Part shown: one piece after another, positions 36,501 to 41,449 of the stretch
Layout of the letters: each line of letters starts with the position of its first letter
How positions within the stretch are numbered: the stretch's first letter is position 1
Assembly: GCA_023512105.1 (NCBI GenBank)
Contig: JAIMAE010000007.1
Coordinates: 1 to 41,449 of the forward strand
DNA: 41,449 bases
Direction of reading: 5' to 3'
Source of the DNA: Bacillota bacterium
Lineage (GTDB): Bacteria > Bacillota > Sulfobacillia > Sulfobacillales > Sulfobacillaceae
Position numbers and translations under genes: made by a program
Notes under the pieces: generated by a model
The model's database searches: none
What the model saw: the letters and a program-made list of their open reading frames with translations, nothing else
Told to the model about the DNA's origin: nothing

Positions 36501-36811
36501 CGGTGACCACTTGGGCGGTGGCGGTGGCGGTGGCGGTGGCGGTGGCCATCTTTGCCGTCGGCGCGATCGGGGTGCTGACGCGGCGCAATCCGCTGATCAT
36601 GTTCATGGCCGCGGAAATGATGTGGAACGCGGCGGCGCTGGCCTTCATCGCCTACGCCCGCCACTACCACGCGGTGAGCGGCCAGGCCATGGCCTTTCTG
36701 ATCATCGCCACCGCGGCGGCGGAGGTCGGGATTGGCCTGGCCATCATCGTGTCGGTCTACCATCGCCGGCATCGCCTCAACATCGATGAAGTGTCGCGGC
36801 TGAGAGGATAG
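36497..36811 (+). CDS. nuoK: NADH-quinone oxidoreductase subunit K
   Basis: A 104-aa antiporter-like subunit (MrpC/MnhC-related) with three helices. Conserved features are GVLTRRNPLIMFMAAEMMWNAA, with a glutamate in the second helix, and ATAAAEVGIGLAIIVSVY with the third-helix glutamate; both take part in proton transfer in the family. Helix 1 is an Ala-Val repeat encoded by five tandem GCGGTG hexamers. Start GTG at 36497 overlaps the nuoJ stop and follows AAAGGAGG; a second GTG six bases later is possible. Confidence 0.95.
   Translation: MTVTTWAVAVAVAVAVAIFAVGAIGVLTRRNPLIMFMAAEMMWNAAALAFIAYARHYHAVSGQAMAFLIIATAAAEVGIGLAIIVSVYHRRHRLNIDEVSRLRG
36515..36544 (+). repeat. five perfect GCGGTG hexamers inside nuoK
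   Basis: Five exact copies of GCGGTG in the nuoK frame, each encoding Ala-Val within the first transmembrane helix. Copy-number changes would keep the frame and alter helix length by two residues per unit. Confidence 0.95.
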
Positions 36812-36839
36812 CCCAAGGCGTCGAGAGAAGGGACGTAAA

Positions 36840-38711
36840 ATGCAGTCGATCAGTGCAGTGTTGTGGCCACCGCTTCTGGGAGCGGTCAGTATCGCGGCGT
36901 TGGGAGGATACCTGCCCAAGCGATGGGTGGGGGTCTGGGCCAGTTTGCTGATCCTGGTCAGCTTTGCCCTCGGGGTGGGCGAGGTGGGCCACCTGGCCTC
37001 GCTGGCGCCTGCGGCGCGGGCCTGGAGCGAGACCCTCTTCCCCTTCGTCACCGGGTTTGGACCGGCAGTCCCCTGGCAGCTCTTCTTGGACCCGCTGTCG
37101 GGGGTGTGGCTTCTGGTTATCACCGGGGTGGGGTTCTTGATCCACGTCTACTCCATCGGCTACATGGGGGAGGACCCCGGGGAGGCCCGCTACTTTGCCT
37201 TTCTCAACTTTTTCATCTTCGCCATGTTGTTGCTGGTGCTGGCCGGCAACTTGGTGGTGCTTTTGATCGGTTGGGCCCTGGTCGGGTTGGCCTCCTACTT
37301 CCTAATCGGGTTTTGGTACGAGCGTCCTTCGGCGGTGGCGGCGGCCAAGAAGGCGTTTGTGATGAATACCCTGGGCGATGTCGGGATCCTGCTGGGACTG
37401 GTCCTGCTCTACCTGCGCTACCACACTGTCTCCTACCCGGGGTTGTTCGCCGCCTTCAGCCATGCCCCGGTGGGCTCGCCCTTCTTTGAGTGGACGGCGT
37501 TCTTGCTCTACGTCGGGGCGATGGCCAAGTCGGCCCAGTTTCCCCTCCACATGTGGTTGGCCGACGCCATGGAAGGCCCGACCCCGGTCTCGGCCTTGAT
37601 CCACGCCGCCACCATGGTCACGGCAGGGGTCTACCTGATGGTTCGCATCTATCCGCTGCTCCACCTGGCCCCAGCCATCCAGGGGTTAATCGGGGACATC
37701 GGGGCGTTTACCGCCATCTTCGCGGCCAGCATTGCCTTCTTCCAACAGGACATCAAGAAGGTATTGGCCTATTCCACCTTAAGTCAGCTGGGTTACATGT
37801 TTTTAGGCGTCGGGGTGGGGGCGCTGGCGGCTGGCGTCTTTCACTTTCTCACCCACGCCTTTTTCAAGGCCCTGCTCTTCTTGGCGGCCGGCTCGGTGAT
37901 TCACGCCCTGGGAGGCGAGCAGGACCTTGGCCGGATGGGGGGATTGGGGAGCAAGCTGCCCTGGACGATGGCCGCCTTTTTGGTCGGGTGCCTGGCCATC
38001 GCCGGCATCCCTCCGTTCTCGGGGTACTTTAGCAAGGAGGCCATCTTGGGACAGGCCTTCAACCAAGGGCACTGGGTCTTGTGGGGGGTGGGCGTGCTTA
38101 CCGCCGGGATGACCGCGTTTTACATGTTCCGCGCCTTCTTCCTCACCTTCACCGGCCCGGTGCGGGACGCCCATCTGCACGCCCACGCTCACGAGGCCCC
38201 CGGGGTGATGACGGTGCCGGTGGTGCTGTTGGCGGTCTTGGCCATCCTGGGCGGGGCCTTGGCGGAGCCGCTGGACCGCTGGCTTGGGCCCACCTTCGCC
38301 GCCTGGCCCGGGGCGAGCAGCGCGGGATTGCAAGAGGGACCGCTCTTTACCACCGTGCTCACGGTGGGGTTGGCGGTGGTCGGGGCGGTGGTGGCCTGGC
38401 GGTTGTACGGCGTGCGCCATCTTGAGGCCAAGGCCGGAATCGACCGCGCGCCCGGCCGGTGGATGCTGGCGGCTTGGGGGATGGATACGGCCTGGAGCTG
38501 GGCCGTGGTCGAGCCGCTGAAGGCGACTGGGGAATACCTGCGCGCAGTGGTCGAGCCTGCCGTGCTGGGGGCGGTCGGCCGCTTGGGACAGGGCGTCTTG
38601 GGGTGGGCAGAGGACTTGCGGCCCTTGGAATCGGGTTATGTGCGCCGGTATGGCCTGTCCATTCTGGTCGGGGTGGGGGCGCTGTTGGCCTATTATCTGA
38701 TCCGGGTCTAG
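36840..38711 (+). CDS. nuoL: NADH-quinone oxidoreductase subunit L
   Basis: A 623-aa antiporter-like proton-pumping subunit, the most distal one, with the long lateral helix toward its C-terminus. Conserved motifs are YSIGYM, GWALVGLASYFLIGFW, KSAQFPLHMWLADAMEGPTPVSALIHAATMV and KKVLAYSTLSQLGYMF. Lysine and histidine positions of the proton path appear intact. GAAGGGACG precedes the ATG. nuoM follows after 22 bases. Confidence 0.97.
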   Translation: MQSISAVLWPPLLGAVSIAALGGYLPKRWVGVWASLLILVSFALGVGEVGHLASLAPAARAWSETLFPFVTGFGPAVPWQLFLDPLSGVWLLVITGVGFLIHVYSIGYMGEDPGEARYFAFLNFFIFAMLLLVLAGNLVVLLIGWALVGLASYFLIGFWYERPSAVAAAKKAFVMNTLGDVGILLGLVLLYLRYHTVSYPGLFAAFSHAPVGSPFFEWTAFLLYVGAMAKSAQFPLHMWLADAMEGPTPVSALIHAATMVTAGVYLMVRIYPLLHLAPAIQGLIGDIGAFTAIFAASIAFFQQDIKKVLAYSTLSQLGYMFLGVGVGALAAGVFHFLTHAFFKALLFLAAGSVIHALGGEQDLGRMGGLGSKLPWTMAAFLVGCLAIAGIPPFSGYFSKEAILGQAFNQGHWVLWGVGVLTAGMTAFYMFRAFFLTFTGPVRDAHLHAHAHEAPGVMTVPVVLLAVLAILGGALAEPLDRWLGPTFAAWPGASSAGLQEGPLFTTVLTVGLAVVGAVVAWRLYGVRHLEAKAGIDRAPGRWMLAAWGMDTAWSWAVVEPLKATGEYLRAVVEPAVLGAVGRLGQGVLGWAEDLRPLESGYVRRYGLSILVGVGALLAYYLIRV

Positions 38712-38733
38712 CCGCGGGCGGAGGAGGAGTGGC

Positions 38734-40176
38734 ATGGTTTGGGCGTTGTTGCTCGTTCCTTTGGGAATGAGCGGAGTCATCTGGCTACTGCCGCGGGGAG
38801 CGGCCAAAGCAGGAGCGCTGGTCGGATCGCTGGCCACCTTGGCGGTGTGGGTGGCGGTGCTGGCGGCCGGCGGGTTGCCCTCGCTGGACTGGCCCTGGAT
38901 TGGCGATTGGGGCATCGACTTTCACCTCGGGGTGGACGGGCTCTCGCTCTTCTTGTTGGGCCTGACCGCGGTGCTGACCGCCGCGGCCATCCTCGCCTCC
39001 CCGGCCCGGCGGGGACGAGCCTACTTCTTCTGGATCTTGTTTTTGGAGTTTGCCAGCATCGGGCTGTTTTTGGCCCTTAACCTGTTTGTCTTCTACATCT
39101 TCTGGGAGGCGGTGCTGGTCCCCATCTTCTTCCTGTTGACCACCGAGCCTGGGCCGCGCGGGCGGGCGGCGGCGCTGAAGTGGCTGATCATGAACCTGGT
39201 GGGAAGCCTGTTCATGTTGGTGGGGATCGTCGCCGCCGCTGTCTACCACGCCGAGGCAACTGGCACCTACAGTTTTGAGATCGGGGTGCTGGCCCACACC
39301 ACCTGGCCGGTGGGCGCGGTGGGGTGGATGATGGCGGCCTTCCTGATCGCCTTCGCGATTAAGGCGCCGTTATGGCCGCTCCACGGCTGGATGCCGGAGG
39401 CCTATGGGGAAGCTCCCGCTCCGGTGACCGCGCTGTTGGCCGGAGTGCTGTCCAAAGCCGGCGTCTACGGGCTACTTCGGGTCTTCCTGCCCCTGTTTGG
39501 CCCCGCCCTGGGTCCAATCCGCACCCTCTTGCTGACCTGGGCGGTGGTGGACCTGGTCTACGGGGCGCTGATGGCCCTGCGGCAGCGGGACGTCAAGATG
39601 GTGGCCGCCTATGCCTCGATGTCCCATCTGGGGATGATCGCCTTGGGGATCTTCTCGCTCACCCAAGCCGGCGTGCTCGGGGCCACCTTCCAGATGGTCG
39701 CCCATGGGGTGATGATGGGAGGCCTGTTTGTCATCCTGGGATGGCTGGAAGAGACCCTCGGCACCCGCGACCTCTCTCAGCTGGGCGGATACAATCGGCA
39801 TCTGCCTCGCCTGTCGGCCTACTTTCTCTTCTTCGCCCTGGCCGTGCTCGGCCTGCCCGGCCTGCCCGGGTTCGTGGGCGAGTACCTGATCCTGCAGGGG
39901 CTGGTGACCAATGCCGTAGGCTACGCGGTGGTGGCGGTGATCGTCCTGGTGGTGGCGGCCTGGTACATGTTGCGGCTCTTCCAGGGCGCCATGCAGGGAC
40001 CACCCAAACCGCCGCCGACCGGATCTGACCTGCGGTCTTGGCAGTTGGCGTTTGCCCTGCCGCTGGCGCTGTTGGTGCTGCTTTTGGGGGTGTGGCCGGC
40101 GTCCATCACCTCCCGCGCGGCCCCGACCTTGTATCAAGCCGTGGGGCTGGTGGCGGGACGAGGAGGAGTGCACTGA
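38734..40176 (+). CDS. nuoM: NADH-quinone oxidoreductase subunit M
   Basis: A 480-aa antiporter-like subunit. Typical segments are FHLGVDGLSLFLLGLTAVL, FYIFWEAVLVPIFFLL, KAPLWPLHGWMPEAYGEAPAPVTALLAGVLSKAGVYGLLR and KMVAAYASMSHLGM. The conserved E in the FWEAVL helix and K in the KAPLWP helix are present. GGAGGAGG precedes the ATG. The stop shares one base with the nuoN start. Confidence 0.97.
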   Translation: MVWALLLVPLGMSGVIWLLPRGAAKAGALVGSLATLAVWVAVLAAGGLPSLDWPWIGDWGIDFHLGVDGLSLFLLGLTAVLTAAAILASPARRGRAYFFWILFLEFASIGLFLALNLFVFYIFWEAVLVPIFFLLTTEPGPRGRAAALKWLIMNLVGSLFMLVGIVAAAVYHAEATGTYSFEIGVLAHTTWPVGAVGWMMAAFLIAFAIKAPLWPLHGWMPEAYGEAPAPVTALLAGVLSKAGVYGLLRVFLPLFGPALGPIRTLLLTWAVVDLVYGALMALRQRDVKMVAAYASMSHLGMIALGIFSLTQAGVLGATFQMVAHGVMMGGLFVILGWLEETLGTRDLSQLGGYNRHLPRLSAYFLFFALAVLGLPGLPGFVGEYLILQGLVTNAVGYAVVAVIVLVVAAWYMLRLFQGAMQGPPKPPPTGSDLRSWQLAFALPLALLVLLLGVWPASITSRAAPTLYQAVGLVAGRGGVH

Positions 40177-41449
40177 TGGTCTACCTGTTGCCCAAGATGT
40201 TGGTTGCCGGCGGCGCCTTGCTCAGCTTGCTGGCCACCTTGGCCTTTCCCCGCTGGCGCAATGGCGCCTATTGGGTCACCCTGGTGTTGCTGGTGGCGGC
40301 GGGGGTCGAGAGCGTCGCCTTGTGGTCGCTCAATCCCAGCCTCTTGGTGGGCGGGTTCGTGATCGCCGACCCCTTCAGCCTGATGGTGGACCTGCTGGTG
40401 CTGGCGGCTGGAGTCTCCAGCTTGCTCTTGGCCTGGAACGCTCCGCGCTACGGGGAGGAGTTTCCGGCCTTGGTGGCGGTGTCGGTCCTGGGGATGATGA
40501 TGGTGGCGGAGGCCGCCGACCTGATCTGGCTCTTTTTGGGCGTGGAGGTACTCTCTTTGCCGCTCTACGTGCTGGCCGCCAGCGAACGCACGGCCTGGGG
40601 TGGCGAGGCCGGATTGAAGTACCTACTGCTCGGCGCCTTCTCCTCAGGCATCCTCCTCTTCGGCATGGCCTTGGTGTTTGGGGCCACCGGAACCCTGCTC
40701 TTCTTGCGCTATCCCAGCCTTCCGGTGGGTGGGTTTGGCCTGTACGGGATCGGCCTGCTCCTGATCTTGGTTGGTCTCGGGTTCAAGGTGGCGATGGTGC
40801 CGTTTCACATGTGGGTGCCTGACGTCTATGAAGGATCGCCGACTCCGGTGACCAACCTGATGGCCTTCGGGACCAAGGCGGGCGCGGCGGCGGCCATCCT
40901 CAGGCTGTTAGCCTTCGGTTTTTATCCCTCGGCAGACTGGTGGAGTCCGCTCCTGGGGTATCTGGCGGTGTTGACCATGATCGTCGGCAACCTCTTGGCC
41001 TTACCTCAACGCGACCTCAAGCGCCTGTTGGCCTACTCCGGGATCGGCCACGCCGGATTTCTGTTGGTGGGGATCGCCGCCCACAACTTCCTGGGGGCGA
41101 TGGCCACCCTCTTCTACCTCTTCCCCTACGGGCTGGCCGCGATTGGCGCGTTTGCGCTGATTCGGCTGCTAGAAGGCGAGGGCGAAGGCGTGAGCCTGGA
41201 CGACCTCAAAGGCCTAGCCTATCAACAACCTTGGGCCGCGGCGTTGTTTGTGGTGGTGATGCTCTCTCTGGCGGGGATTCCGCTCACTGCGGGGTTTGTG
41301 GGCAAGTTTTACCTTCTGCAGGCGGCGCTGGTGGCCAATCAGACCGGGCTGGCGGTGGGGGTGGTGGTCGGGACCATGGTCGGTCTGGCCGCCTACTTGC
41401 GACCGCTACAGCAGATGTTCTCGCGGACTTTGTCGGAACGGGCGTCGCA
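40176..41449 (+). CDS. nuoN: NADH-quinone oxidoreductase subunit N, cut by the window end
   Basis: The first 424 or so residues of a protein that is usually about 480 aa; the 3' end lies beyond the window and no stop is reached. Diagnostic sequence includes GVEVLSLPLYVLAA, EAGLKYLLLGAFSSGILLFGMALVFGATGT, KVAMVPFHMWVPDVYEGSPTPVT, FGTKAGAAAAI and KRLLAYSGIGHAGFLLVG. The ATG at 40176 overlaps the nuoM stop (TGATG). It completes the standard nuoA-N order. Confidence 0.95.
   Translation, partial: MVYLLPKMLVAGGALLSLLATLAFPRWRNGAYWVTLVLLVAAGVESVALWSLNPSLLVGGFVIADPFSLMVDLLVLAAGVSSLLLAWNAPRYGEEFPALVAVSVLGMMMVAEAADLIWLFLGVEVLSLPLYVLAASERTAWGGEAGLKYLLLGAFSSGILLFGMALVFGATGTLLFLRYPSLPVGGFGLYGIGLLLILVGLGFKVAMVPFHMWVPDVYEGSPTPVTNLMAFGTKAGAAAAILRLLAFGFYPSADWWSPLLGYLAVLTMIVGNLLALPQRDLKRLLAYSGIGHAGFLLVGIAAHNFLGAMATLFYLFPYGLAAIGAFALIRLLEGEGEGVSLDDLKGLAYQQPWAAALFVVVMLSLAGIPLTAGFVGKFYLLQAALVANQTGLAVGVVVGTMVGLAAYLRPLQQMFSRTLSERAS

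Noticed and set aside
36511-36789. Glycine-rich frame (poly-Gly start) over nuoK
   Set aside because: It is the alternate reading of the GCGGTG repeat; the NuoK frame has all family motifs.
37803-38915. Minus-strand open frame opposite nuoL and nuoM
   Set aside because: Antisense shadow with Gln/His/Pro-rich translation and no motif.

Overview
The window is GC-rich chromosomal DNA that looks like a deep-branching, high-GC Bacillota (Firmicute). The main pointer is the Gram-positive block rapZ-yvcK-whiA, supported by ftsEX, a PrsW-type protease, a HemAT-like globin sensor and strong AGGAGG-type ribosome sites with many GTG and TTG starts. The assignment is an inference; no rRNA or other taxonomic marker is present. 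I see no tRNA, rRNA, CRISPR array, insertion sequence or prophage.

Left part (1-11.1 kb), mostly small divergent or convergent units: a two-gene Rieske ring-hydroxylating oxygenase (alpha 167-1456, beta 1478-1957); a short soluble globin-coupled chemoreceptor-like sensor on the minus strand (2019-2771); divergent from it, across a 362-bp AT-richer spacer with CGGAT-type inverted repeats, a GGDEF-PAS-EAL cyclic-di-GMP protein (3134-5143) overlapped by a small unknown gene; on the minus strand ispH and a four-helix membrane protein; then a PrsW-like membrane protease, ftsE-ftsX and a minus-strand MFS exporter.

Middle part (11.3-24.9 kb) is one long, tightly packed plus-strand run: uvrB-uvrA-uvrC, a YvlD-type membrane protein, a Cof-type HAD phosphatase, pxpA-pxpB-pxpC (ATP-dependent 5-oxoprolinase), a 58-residue membrane protein, rapZ, yvcK and whiA. 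Many junctions are ATGA or longer overlaps, so much of it is probably co-transcribed and translationally coupled. It joins excision repair, 5-oxoproline recycling and a conserved signalling/cell-envelope trio.

Next (24.9-27.1 kb) are a minus-strand degenerate PP2C-like protein, a 38-residue membrane peptide gene and a polysaccharide-flippase-like protein. A 650-bp stretch without a convincing gene (27123-27772) follows; it contains several inverted repeats.

Right part (27.8 kb to the end) is a complete-order 14-gene complex I operon, nuoA to nuoN, with nuoN cut by the window edge. It includes the NADH-oxidising nuoE, nuoF and nuoG, and NuoG carries the four-cysteine motif of the extra cluster N7. 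The cell therefore appears to run a proton-pumping NADH:quinone oxidoreductase, consistent with a respiring organism that also carries an oxygen-type sensor and a Rieske oxygenase.
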